In this document: piece by piece, positions 35,402 through 41,970 of the stretch
Layout of the letters: each line of letters opens with the position of its first letter
Numbering within the stretch: the first letter of the stretch is position 1
Source of the DNA: Streptosporangiaceae bacterium
Lineage (GTDB): Bacteria; Actinomycetota; Actinomycetes; Streptosporangiales; Streptosporangiaceae
Length of the DNA stretch: 41,970 nt
Assembly: GCA_030041275.1 (NCBI GenBank)
Contig: JASHOE010000251.1
Location: forward strand, 1-41,970
Direction of reading: 5' to 3'
Translations under genes and position numbers: made by a program
The notes under the pieces: generated by a model
Database searches by the model: none
What the model was told of the DNA's origin: nothing
Seen by the model: only the letters and a program-made list of their open reading frames with translations

Positions 35402-36115
35402 TCAGCTTTCGGGCACGGTGCCGCGCGGCCGTCCGGCCAGAGCGGCGATGTGGCCAGGAACGGCGACGCCTGGTGGCAGGGCGGGATCGGCCTCGGCCGG
35501 CCCGAACGTGAGGGCCGCCGGCAGCACCCCCGCCCAGATTCCCGAGTCGTAGTCCTCCTCGTCGTCCTTGGGTCCGCCGGCCCTGACCTTCACCGACGCC
35601 TCGTCCAGTGGCAGGGCGAGCACGGCAGTCGCGGCGAGTTCCTTGCGCGTTGGCTCCCTGGCGTGCTCCCAGCGGCCGGGCACCAGATGGTCGGTCACGG
35701 CGCGCAGCGCAGCGAGCTTCTCGGCCCCGTCGGTGACCAGCCGCGCCACGCCGAAGATGACCGCGCTTCGGTAGTTCATCGAGTGGTGGAACACGGCCCT
35801 GGCGCAGACCAGGCCATCGAGCAGCGTGATCGTGACGCAGACTTGCTGGCCCGCGGCCGCGAGGAGAGACCGGTTCGCCGACGAGCCGTGCAGGTAGAGC
35901 GTGCCGTCGATGCGGCCGTACCCAGTCGGGAGCACCACAGGGCTGCCGTCGATGACCACTCCCAGGTGGCACACGAGGCCGGCGCTGAGCACCGCGTCAA
36001 GGTCGGCTCGGTCCGCTCGGCCGCGCTCCCGCAGCCGGTGGATAGTGGTCCTGGGCGTGGATGACAGGGGCGGGCCGGCGTCTGCATGGCCGGGGGCGTG
36101 GTCAGCAAGCGTCAT
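35402..36115 (-). CDS. Pyridoxamine 5'-phosphate oxidase-like flavin protein
   Basis: 237 residues, split-barrel FMN-binding fold (PNPOx-like/Nim-type group). LVCHLGVVIDGSPVVLPTGYGRIDGTLYLHGSSANRS is the typical first block binding flavin phosphate; VCARAVFHHSMNYRSAVIFG and VLALPLDEASVKVRAGGP follow. The C-terminal part contains the usual SGIWAGVLPAAL. Role in redox or detoxification unknown. It ends 24 bp from the orn start region on the same strand. The ATG at 36115 has no Shine-Dalgarno and may be leaderless. Confidence 0.87.
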   Translation of the reverse strand: MTLADHAPGHADAGPPLSSTPRTTIHRLRERGRADRADLDAVLSAGLVCHLGVVIDGSPVVLPTGYGRIDGTLYLHGSSANRSLLAAAGQQVCVTITLLDGLVCARAVFHHSMNYRSAVIFGVARLVTDGAEKLAALRAVTDHLVPGRWEHAREPTRKELAATAVLALPLDEASVKVRAGGPKDDEEDYDSGIWAGVLPAALTFGPAEADPALPPGVAVPGHIAALAGRPRGTVPES

Positions 36116-36128
36116 GCTGACTAAGGTA
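36116..36128 (-). promoter_or_regulatory. Candidate -10 for leaderless transcript of PPOX-like gene
   Basis: TACCTT (TANNNT) ends seven bases before the ATG at 36115, the spacing seen for leaderless actinobacterial mRNAs, and no ribosome site is present. No clear -35 element. Confidence 0.35.
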
Positions 36129-36223
36129 CCGGTGGCTTCGAGCGCGCCGGTAAGGGATTATTTGCCCATACGGTTGGAAGTCGCGAGGGCCGGCGTGGGC
36201 CTGCCGGCTAGATGGGGTGCGCA

Positions 36224-37291
36224 GTGACAGACAGCGGTAATGACCCCGGCGGTGTGCCGGGCGTGCCTGGCATCGAGAACCCGCTCGGCCTGGCCAAGTG
36301 GCTGGCCGGGGCGGACCTGACCGACCTCGGCGAGCTGCGGGCCGTGCAGCTGATCTCCGGGGGCCGGTCCAATCTCACCTACCGGCTCGACCTTGACGGC
36401 GGGCCGATCGTGCTCCGTCGGCCGCCGCTGGGCCACGTGCTGCCGACGGCTCACGACATGAGCCGCGAGTATCGCGTGCTGACCGCGCTGACCGGCACCG
36501 CCGTGCCGGTGCCGCAGCCGCTCGCGAGTTGCCAGGACACCGACGTCATCGGAGCGCCGTTCTACCTGATGCGCTTCGTCGACGGTGCCATCCTGCGGAC
36601 GGTGCAGGACGGCGCTGTGCTCTCGCCGGAGCAGGCCGCTGAGCTGTCGAACCTCATGGCCGAGACGATGGCCGCCATTCACAGCGTGGACATCGCGGCG
36701 GTCGGCCTCGCTGACTTCGGCCGCCCGGCGGGCTACCTGGCCAGGCAGCTGACGCGCTGGCAGCGACAGCGTGAGCTGTCGAACACCAGGGAGCTGCCCG
36801 GCTACACCGAGCTGGTGGAGCGGCTGGCGGCGGGGATGCCCACTTCGGCTGACGGCACTCTGGTGCACGGCGACTTCCGGCTGGACAACACCCTGGTCAC
36901 TCTGGCGCAGCCGGCCCGAGTCGCCGCCGTGGTGGACTGGGAGATGTCGACCCTCGGCGATCCGCTTGCTGACCTCGGCCTGACGCTGTCGTACTGGGCG
37001 GACGGGGCCGCGGGCCTGCCAGACGTCGAGGTCGGCGCGACCGTGACCTCGCTGCCGGGATTCTGGAGCCGCGAGGCGTTCGCGGCGAGGTACGCGGAGC
37101 TTACTGGCCGTGACGTCAGCGGCGTCGGGTACTACATCGCGTTCGGCTACTTCAAGCTGGCCATCGTGCTGGAAGGCATTCACGCTCGATTCCTGGCGCA
37201 CCAGACGGTCGGTGAGGGATTTGAGCGCGAGGGCCCCGCGGTCCCGAGACTTATCGAGCGTGCCCATCAGATGCTGGACACGCTCGGCTAA
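36224..37291 (+). CDS. ACAD10/11-type phosphotransferase family protein
   Basis: 355-residue APH-fold kinase of the acyl-CoA-dehydrogenase-associated branch. The N-lobe has LISGGRSNLTYRL and GPIVLRRPPLGHVLPTAHDMSREYRVL; the C-lobe has the Brenner motif LVHGDFRLDNTLV and the metal motif AVVDWEMSTLGDPLADLGL. Homologues act with acyl-CoA dehydrogenases in 4-hydroxyacyl-CoA metabolism, but no such dehydrogenase is in view. GTG 36224 (MTDSGNDPGG) has GGGG eight bases upstream; ATG 36212 is the alternative. Convergent with the VWA gene, separated by a hairpin. Confidence 0.9.
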   Translation: MTDSGNDPGGVPGVPGIENPLGLAKWLAGADLTDLGELRAVQLISGGRSNLTYRLDLDGGPIVLRRPPLGHVLPTAHDMSREYRVLTALTGTAVPVPQPLASCQDTDVIGAPFYLMRFVDGAILRTVQDGAVLSPEQAAELSNLMAETMAAIHSVDIAAVGLADFGRPAGYLARQLTRWQRQRELSNTRELPGYTELVERLAAGMPTSADGTLVHGDFRLDNTLVTLAQPARVAAVVDWEMSTLGDPLADLGLTLSYWADGAAGLPDVEVGATVTSLPGFWSREAFAARYAELTGRDVSGVGYYIAFGYFKLAIVLEGIHARFLAHQTVGEGFEREGPAVPRLIERAHQMLDTLG

Positions 37292-37316
37292 CTCTGGCGA
37301 CTCACAAAGTTTGAGT

Positions 37317-37349
37317 TGAGGCCCGGCGCCCCGCTCTCGCCGGGCCTCA
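37317..37349. terminator. Bidirectional terminator-like hairpin
   Basis: Perfect 11-bp stem TGAGGCCCGGC / GCCGGGCCTCA with an 11-base loop, in the 140-bp gap between convergent genes. No U-tract, as is common in actinobacterial terminators. Confidence 0.6.
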
Positions 37350-37431
37350 CTAGTTCGACGCGGTGGCCGCGCTTGAGGTTCACAGCTGGATGCAGGAAAT
37401 CTGGATGAGTTTTGCGTGACTGCGCGGAGAC

Positions 37432-39210
37432 CTACGGAGCGGCGCAGCCCTGGTTCCCCTGGTTGCACATCCGCTGCGACATCGCCTGGACGAACACCTG
37501 GCCGATTTCGGCCGGGTTGGTCACCTTGAAAGCAGCACCTCCGGTCGCGCCTGCGACCTCCTGCAGGGCCTGGAAGTTCCCCTGCGACCCGAACATGAGA
37601 GCGATGACCTCTACCTTGCGGTTCGCGTTGTACAGCTTCTGCAGCTGGGCCACCAGCGAGCTCACCGAGATGTCGCCCCGCGCGCTATCCACGCCCGAGG
37701 TCAGCACGATCACCGCATTGACGTACCGCGGCGCGTAGCTCTTGGTCATGTCCTGGTAGGCGGCCAGGATCGAGTTATACAGCGCCAGCGTGCCGGTGCT
37801 CGTGGTGGCGGTCGCGTCGATCTGCTCGATCTGAGCCCTTCGGTTCAGCAGTCCGACGTTCGCCGTGAGCGGCCCGATCGGTACGACCGCGTCGTATAGC
37901 GGGCTCGACGACGACGGCCTGCCGATCTCCCACACGCCCATCTGAGTGCTATCGGGGAACAGGCCGAGCCCCTTCGACGCCGTCTGGGTGAGCAGCTGCT
38001 CCAGCGTCAGGGTGCCGAGCCCGGACGGCTGGTTCATGGCCGGTGACACGTCCTGCAGCACGAGGTCCCGGAAGCCCAGCCCGAGGCGCTGCCAGACCTG
38101 GAGATTTTCGGCTGCCTCGGTGGCGCTCGCTGCGCTCGCGAGCTGCATCGGCTGGGCAGAAAGGCCGGCCGAGGCCGACATGGCATCCGGCTGCCCGTTC
38201 GCGGACCGGAACCCGAAGCTGCGGATGACCGACTGGGCGTAGCTCGTCTCCAGGTAGTTGCCAAACTTCGTAGCGGCCCGCAGCTCGGCGGGTACCGAGG
38301 ACGTGAGCACGTACGGGTAATCGAGCTCTGGAGTGTCCAGCGCCGCATTCGTACTGGTGGCATACACCGCGTCCAACGGCAGCGTCTTCGGGTTGGCCCG
38401 GTCGTAGGCAAGCACCGCCTGCTCGGACGCCACCGTGATCGCCTTGCGGTCGAACGGCGGCTGCGTCGTCGCTACGAACTGAGCCAGCGCGGGCGCCGAG
38501 TCGAAGTTCTCCGTGTCCTGGACGCCGAGGGCGAACTGGGTGACGGCGGTGCGCGCCGTTGCGCTGTCGCCGAGCTGCCGGCTGACCTGAATGAGTGACG
38601 CGAGGCCGGAGGCGCTCGTGCTCGGATCCGGCAGGTCCACGCTGATATCCATGCTCGCGGGCGGTCCGCCGTACGCGGATGGCAGCAGCAGGTCCCATCC
38701 GGGCGGCGCTGTGAACACGTTTGTCTCGGCTGCCACTGCATGGGTGGTGACCAGCATCAAGGGCGATCGGGCGACGCTCTTTCCGGTGGACTGCACCACC
38801 TGGGCGCCCACCGGGTAAGTGCGGGTAACGTCCACCCACAGGCTCGAGTCTGGGATCCAGGCATCCACGGCTGCGCCCTGCCGGGCAGCCTGACCGTCGA
38901 TCTGTGCGGCCTCGGTAGCCGAGTCGGCCTCGTCTACCTGCACCTGCACGCAGCGGCCCGCGCTGACGGCGTTCTTGTTGTTGAAGGCGTTGGCCACGTC
39001 CTGCACGGCCGGCGCTATGTCGTCACTGGCCACGACGTTGACGAGCACCGGGGAATTGGTGCACGATGCCCGGCCCAGGATGGCTTTGGTGGTCAGCGTG
39101 ATCATGCATATCGCCGCGACGGCAACGGCGACAGCCACGAGCGTCGCGGTCCCGACCCGGCCCGAGCGCCGTCGGCGCCCGGAGCCCGATCCAGCTGCCC
39201 GTTGAGCCAA
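37432..39210 (-). CDS. Membrane-anchored solute-binding + VWA domain protein
   Basis: 592 residues: basic cytoplasmic N-terminus, one membrane helix (VGTATLVAVAVAVAAICMITL), then an extracytoplasmic periplasmic-binding-protein-like domain (LVNVVASDDIAPAVQDVANAFN ... AAVDAWIPDSSLWVDV), then a C-terminal VWA domain from ~380 (DLVLQDVSPAMNQP ... VNAVIVLTSGVDSARGD ... VEVIALMFG). The MIDAS motif DxSxS reads DVSPA at Asp387, so its last Ser is missing. Start is uncertain: TTG 39210 has GGAGAAGGA ten bases upstream; a longer frame reaches 39330 across the divergent gene's leader. Role unknown; cell-envelope location is inferred. Confidence 0.85.
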   Translation of the reverse strand: MAQRAAGSGSGRRRRSGRVGTATLVAVAVAVAAICMITLTTKAILGRASCTNSPVLVNVVASDDIAPAVQDVANAFNNKNAVSAGRCVQVQVDEADSATEAAQIDGQAARQGAAVDAWIPDSSLWVDVTRTYPVGAQVVQSTGKSVARSPLMLVTTHAVAAETNVFTAPPGWDLLLPSAYGGPPASMDISVDLPDPSTSASGLASLIQVSRQLGDSATARTAVTQFALGVQDTENFDSAPALAQFVATTQPPFDRKAITVASEQAVLAYDRANPKTLPLDAVYATSTNAALDTPELDYPYVLTSSVPAELRAATKFGNYLETSYAQSVIRSFGFRSANGQPDAMSASAGLSAQPMQLASAASATEAAENLQVWQRLGLGFRDLVLQDVSPAMNQPSGLGTLTLEQLLTQTASKGLGLFPDSTQMGVWEIGRPSSSSPLYDAVVPIGPLTANVGLLNRRAQIEQIDATATTSTGTLALYNSILAAYQDMTKSYAPRYVNAVIVLTSGVDSARGDISVSSLVAQLQKLYNANRKVEVIALMFGSQGNFQALQEVAGATGGAAFKVTNPAEIGQVFVQAMSQRMCNQGNQGCAAP

Positions 39211-39338
39211 CGAAATGCGTCCTTCTCCAGGTGCGACCAGACCCGTCTGGCCAGGGCCACCATATCGGACTTCGCACCACAGATCGGCTGGGTTTCCGGC
39301 TTTCGTGCGATGGCGGCTTGGCGGCGACAATAGACCGC

Positions 39339-40133
39339 ATGGCAGCTCAGCTCAGGCTGGCCGACGCCGGCGACGCCCGGCTTGCCGACTACGTGAGCCT
39401 CACCGACGTGCACCTCCGCCGGAGCCTGGAGGCGGCGCACGGCCTGTTCATCGCGGAGGGCGAGAAGGTGATCAGGCGCGCGATCACGGCCGGATACCCG
39501 GTGCGGTCGCTGCTCGTCGCCGACGACAAGCTTGGCACCATCGCTGACGTCGCAGCCGGAGTAGACGCGCCCCTGTACGTGCTTCCGGGCGAGCAGGTAA
39601 GGCAGCTCACCGGCTACCGCGTGCACCGCGGCGCGCTGGCGTCGATGCAGCGGCGGCCGCTCCCCGAGCCAGCGGACGTACTAGCCGGCGTGCGCCGGGT
39701 CGTCGTGCTGGAAGACATCGTCGACCACGCCAATGTCGGAGCGGTGTTCCGATGTGTCGCCGCGCTCGGCTTCGAGGCGGTGCTGCTCGCCCCTCGGTGC
39801 GCTGACCCGCTCTACCGGCGGGCGGTGAAGGTTTCCATGGGTGCCGTGCTTCAGGTGCCCTATGCGCGGCTGACGGACTGGCGCGAGGGCCTGACCGGGC
39901 TGCGCGCGGCAGGCTTCCAGCTCTTGGCGCTCACGCCTGACGACGCGGCGACTCCCATCGGCGAGGTAGCGCGCCGTGACCGGCTCGCGCTGCTGATCGG
40001 CACCGAAGGGACGGGCCTGTCGGGTCGCTGGGTGGCGGCCGCAGACCAGGCGGTGCGCATCCCGATGAATCGCGGCGTCGACTCGCTGAACGTGGCGTGC
40101 GCTGCGGCGATCGCCTGCTACCTGCTGGCCTGA
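39339..40133 (+). CDS. SpoU/TrmH-family RNA 2'-O-methyltransferase
   Basis: 264-residue SPOUT methyltransferase acting on rRNA or tRNA. The N-terminal substrate-binding region contains HGLFIAEGEKVIRRAI. The knotted C-terminal SpoU domain has motif 1 DHANVGAVFRCVAALGFEAVLL, motif 2 ALLIGTEGTGLSGRWV, and motif 3 IPMNRGVDSLNVACAAAIACYLL, with Asn and Arg residues for AdoMet and catalysis. ATG 39339 is preferred; the frame open to 39231 overlaps the divergent gene's start region. The exact target nucleotide is not predictable. Confidence 0.93.
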   Translation: MAAQLRLADAGDARLADYVSLTDVHLRRSLEAAHGLFIAEGEKVIRRAITAGYPVRSLLVADDKLGTIADVAAGVDAPLYVLPGEQVRQLTGYRVHRGALASMQRRPLPEPADVLAGVRRVVVLEDIVDHANVGAVFRCVAALGFEAVLLAPRCADPLYRRAVKVSMGAVLQVPYARLTDWREGLTGLRAAGFQLLALTPDDAATPIGEVARRDRLALLIGTEGTGLSGRWVAAADQAVRIPMNRGVDSLNVACAAAIACYLLA

Positions 40134-40142
40134 TGAGACGGT

Positions 40143-41240
40143 TCAGCTGGCGCTGGCCGCTGCTGGGAGATCTAACTGGCCAGTTGCTGGACCGCGGCCT
40201 CGCGACCCGGCCGGACCGGGGCTGGCTGGCAGCTCCATAGTGGCTCGCAGCCTTGCCATGGCCGCCGCTCCGGCACCGACCTGGTCGAGGCCGAGCAACG
40301 CCGCACCGAGGACCGGTGGCGCGTCGACGATCCTGACCTGAGCGCACGGCAGTTGCGCGGCGAGGCGCTCGAGGATCGCGCTGGTCAGCAGCGGGTCGCG
40401 GGCGGCGAGCACGCTGCCCCCGAGGACCACAGGCACGGACGTCCCGTCGGGGCCGCCGCTCTGCAGCCCGAGGTTGCGTGCCGCGACTGTCACCATGGCA
40501 CAGACCTCGTCGGCCTGCCGGAGCACAACCGCCCTGGCCACCTCGTCGCCGGCGTTGGCGGTGGCCAGCAGCACCGGCGTCAGGCCGTAGAGCTCGGGGT
40601 AGCCGATGGTCCGCCGGTAGACGCCCAGAACCACGTCCTCGACCCGGCTGAGGCGAAAGTGAGCCGGTACGGCGCGGCGTAGCTCCGTGTCGGGACCGCG
40701 GCCGTCCTCCGCCCGAGCTGCCCACCACAGCGCATCAGGGCCGAGGTCACCGCCGCCTCCCCAGTCACCGCTGATGTCACCGAGCGCCACGAACCGGAAC
40801 GACCGGCCGTCTGGTGCCACGCCGGCGCAGTTCGTGCCATGGCCGCACACGACCCCGATACCCCAGTGGCGCCCCGGCTCGCCATCGTCGAGGCCTGCGC
40901 GCAGCACCGCGAACGTGTCGTTGAGCACCGTGGCGGTCGCTGACCAGCGCTGTGCCTCGACCACGGCCGCGAGCTCGGCCTCTTCATCGGGAAGGTCAGC
41001 ACCGGCCAGGCACGCGGAGGTGTACTCGGCGACCTGCTCGCCCGCGGCCAGGCCGATTTGCGCGGCGATCTCGCGCACCAGCGACGTCAGCACCGCGAGC
41101 GCCATGTCCCGGCCGACCACCTGGTGGCTCGACGCGCCGCCGCGGGCTGACGCGAGCAGGCTGCCGTCGGCGGCGACGAGTGCGACGTCAGTCTTGCTGC
41201 CGCCGCCGTCGATCGCGAGCACGGCGCCTGGCGGGGTCAC
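40143..41240 (-). CDS. N-acetylglucosamine kinase-like (BadF/BadG ATPase family) sugar kinase
   Basis: 365-residue ASKHA-fold kinase. Phosphate-1 motif VLAIDGGGSKTDVALV, adenosine/phosphate-2 region GVVCGHGTNCAGV, and GDISGDWGGGGDLG are features of the BcrAD_BadFG/N-acetylglucosamine kinase family. It would phosphorylate an amino sugar in the cytoplasm. The GTG start at 41240 shares its first G with the TAG stop of the upstream GH4 gene, so the two are translationally coupled; the extra codons upstream of it are not needed. The pairing with a GH4 enzyme points to disaccharide or amino-sugar use. Confidence 0.9.
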   Translation of the reverse strand: MTPPGAVLAIDGGGSKTDVALVAADGSLLASARGGASSHQVVGRDMALAVLTSLVREIAAQIGLAAGEQVAEYTSACLAGADLPDEEAELAAVVEAQRWSATATVLNDTFAVLRAGLDDGEPGRHWGIGVVCGHGTNCAGVAPDGRSFRFVALGDISGDWGGGGDLGPDALWWAARAEDGRGPDTELRRAVPAHFRLSRVEDVVLGVYRRTIGYPELYGLTPVLLATANAGDEVARAVVLRQADEVCAMVTVAARNLGLQSGGPDGTSVPVVLGGSVLAARDPLLTSAILERLAAQLPCAQVRIVDAPPVLGAALLGLDQVGAGAAAMARLRATMELPASPGPAGSRGRGPATGQLDLPAAASAS

Positions 41241-41970
41241 TAGCCAGCCGCCCACGGCAGGAACGCCGCGTTTTCTGCCAGCAGCCGGTCGGTCAGCTGC
41301 TGGGCCAGGTAGTACTGCCCGACGAGCGGGTGGGCGAGCAGCGCCCTGGCCACCCGGTCCCGGCCGCCGCGAATCGCCGCGTCGACAGCGAGCTCCTCAT
41401 ACGCCGATACGTGTGCGATGAGACCTGCCATGAGCGGGCGGACCGGCGCGACGGGCACCGGCGTCGCGCCATCGGCCCCGATGCGGGCCGGCACCTCGAT
41501 CACCGCGTCATCGGCGAGGAACGGCAGCGTTCCCTGATTGCGCAGGTTGACGACCTGGGGGTCACCGGCGTCGGTGATCAGCGAGGCCAGCAGCGCCACG
41601 GCAGCCTCGGAGTAGAACGCGCCGCCGCGGTGGGTCAGCAGCTCTGGCTTGGTGTCCAGCGCCGGATCCGCGTACATCGACAGCAGCTGCTGCTCGATCG
41701 CGGCCACCGCCTCCGCCCGGGTTGGCTGACCGCGTTCGGACTCGACGACCGCGTCGTGCGCCCAGTAGTACCGCAGGTAATACGACGGAACGGCGCCGGC
41801 CGCCAGCGTCACCGCCAGTGGCAGCCCGGTGTGCAGGGCGATCTCCTCGCCGTGCGCGGCGAGCAATTCGGGCAGCCGGTCAACGCCGTCGACCGCCGCA
41901 GCTCGCTCCCACGTCAGGTGGTTCAGTCCCACGTGGTCGAGCGCCACCCGCTCGGGCTCGACGCCGAGGA
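41240..41970 (-). CDS. GH4 6-phospho-beta-glucosidase-like glycosidase, 5' end outside window
   Basis: C-terminal ~243 residues of a family-4 glycoside hydrolase (NAD+- and Mn2+-dependent). The frame is open to the window edge and reads LGVEPERVALDHVGLNHLTW, the GH4 block whose NHLTW segment is conserved. YYLRYYWAHDAV and GGAFYSEAAVALLASLITD with VVNLRNQGTLPFLADDAVIEVPARI are family-typical. The GTG at 41947 is internal. NAD-binding and most of the active site lie upstream of the window, so substrate specificity cannot be judged. Confidence 0.9.
   Translation of the reverse strand, partial: LGVEPERVALDHVGLNHLTWERAAAVDGVDRLPELLAAHGEEIALHTGLPLAVTLAAGAVPSYYLRYYWAHDAVVESERGQPTRAEAVAAIEQQLLSMYADPALDTKPELLTHRGGAFYSEAAVALLASLITDAGDPQVVNLRNQGTLPFLADDAVIEVPARIGADGATPVPVAPVRPLMAGLIAHVSAYEELAVDAAIRGGRDRVARALLAHPLVGQYYLAQQLTDRLLAENAAFLPWAAG

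Noticed and set aside
36158..37468. 436-residue minus-strand frame over the phosphotransferase
   Set aside because: Antisense shadow; the sense gene has both APH catalytic motifs.
1..41970. CRISPR arrays, insertion sequences, rRNA genes
   Set aside because: No regularly spaced repeats, transposase frames with terminal repeats, or rRNA-like sequence were seen.

Overview
This is a high-GC actinobacterial chromosome segment (Actinomycetota). The evidence is a strong G/C third-position bias, GTG/TTG starts, an F420-type luciferase-like oxidoreductase, a GAF-ANTAR protein, a STAS anti-anti-sigma factor, an orn/tRNA-His pair and an AfsR-like STAND regulator. The genus cannot be fixed from the sequence alone.

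Layout. 1-21 kb is ordinary accessory chromosome: a partial phosphotransferase, an AAA+ ATPase, an acyltransferase-3 membrane protein, two S9 serine peptidases, an NmrA-like oxidoreductase, a WYL regulator divergent from an LLM oxidoreductase, a DinB/DUF664 protein, an MFS exporter next to a CocE/NonD hydrolase, two near-identical YCII (DGPF) proteins, a decayed RibD/DHFR-like gene, membrane and HAD proteins, a SnoaL-like protein, a run of small unknown genes (one with a HEPN-like R-x4-H motif), and a CsbD protein. A GAF-ANTAR gene and a STAS gene are divergent at 21-22.5 kb.

The main discovery is 22.34-34.66 kb. A 45-bp direct repeat (one mismatch) of the 3' half of tRNA-His brackets 12.3 kb. 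The intact tRNA-His lies at the right end, and a partial copy fused to the end of the STAS gene marks the left end. Paired GCTCCCA repeats with identical 4-bp spacing sit just inside both ends and look like integrase arm sites. A C-terminal remnant of a tyrosine integrase lies beside the tRNA. I read this as a degraded, probably immobile integrative element. Its cargo is a decayed AbiEii-type nucleotidyltransferase toxin gene with a decayed companion, an XRE-NB-ARC-TPR (STAND) regulator, and a divergent 2330-residue secreted RHS/YD protein. The RHS protein carries an inserted NHL beta-propeller and an AT-richer, unrecognised C-terminal tip. A small ORF overlaps each end of the RHS gene by an ATGA junction.

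34.7-42 kb returns to core chromosome: orn (same strand as tRNA-His), a PPOX-like flavin protein, an ACAD10-type phosphotransferase, a solute-binding/VWA membrane protein with an altered MIDAS motif, a SpoU/TrmH RNA methyltransferase, and a coupled pair of an N-acetylglucosamine-kinase-like sugar kinase and a GH4 glycosidase that runs off the window.
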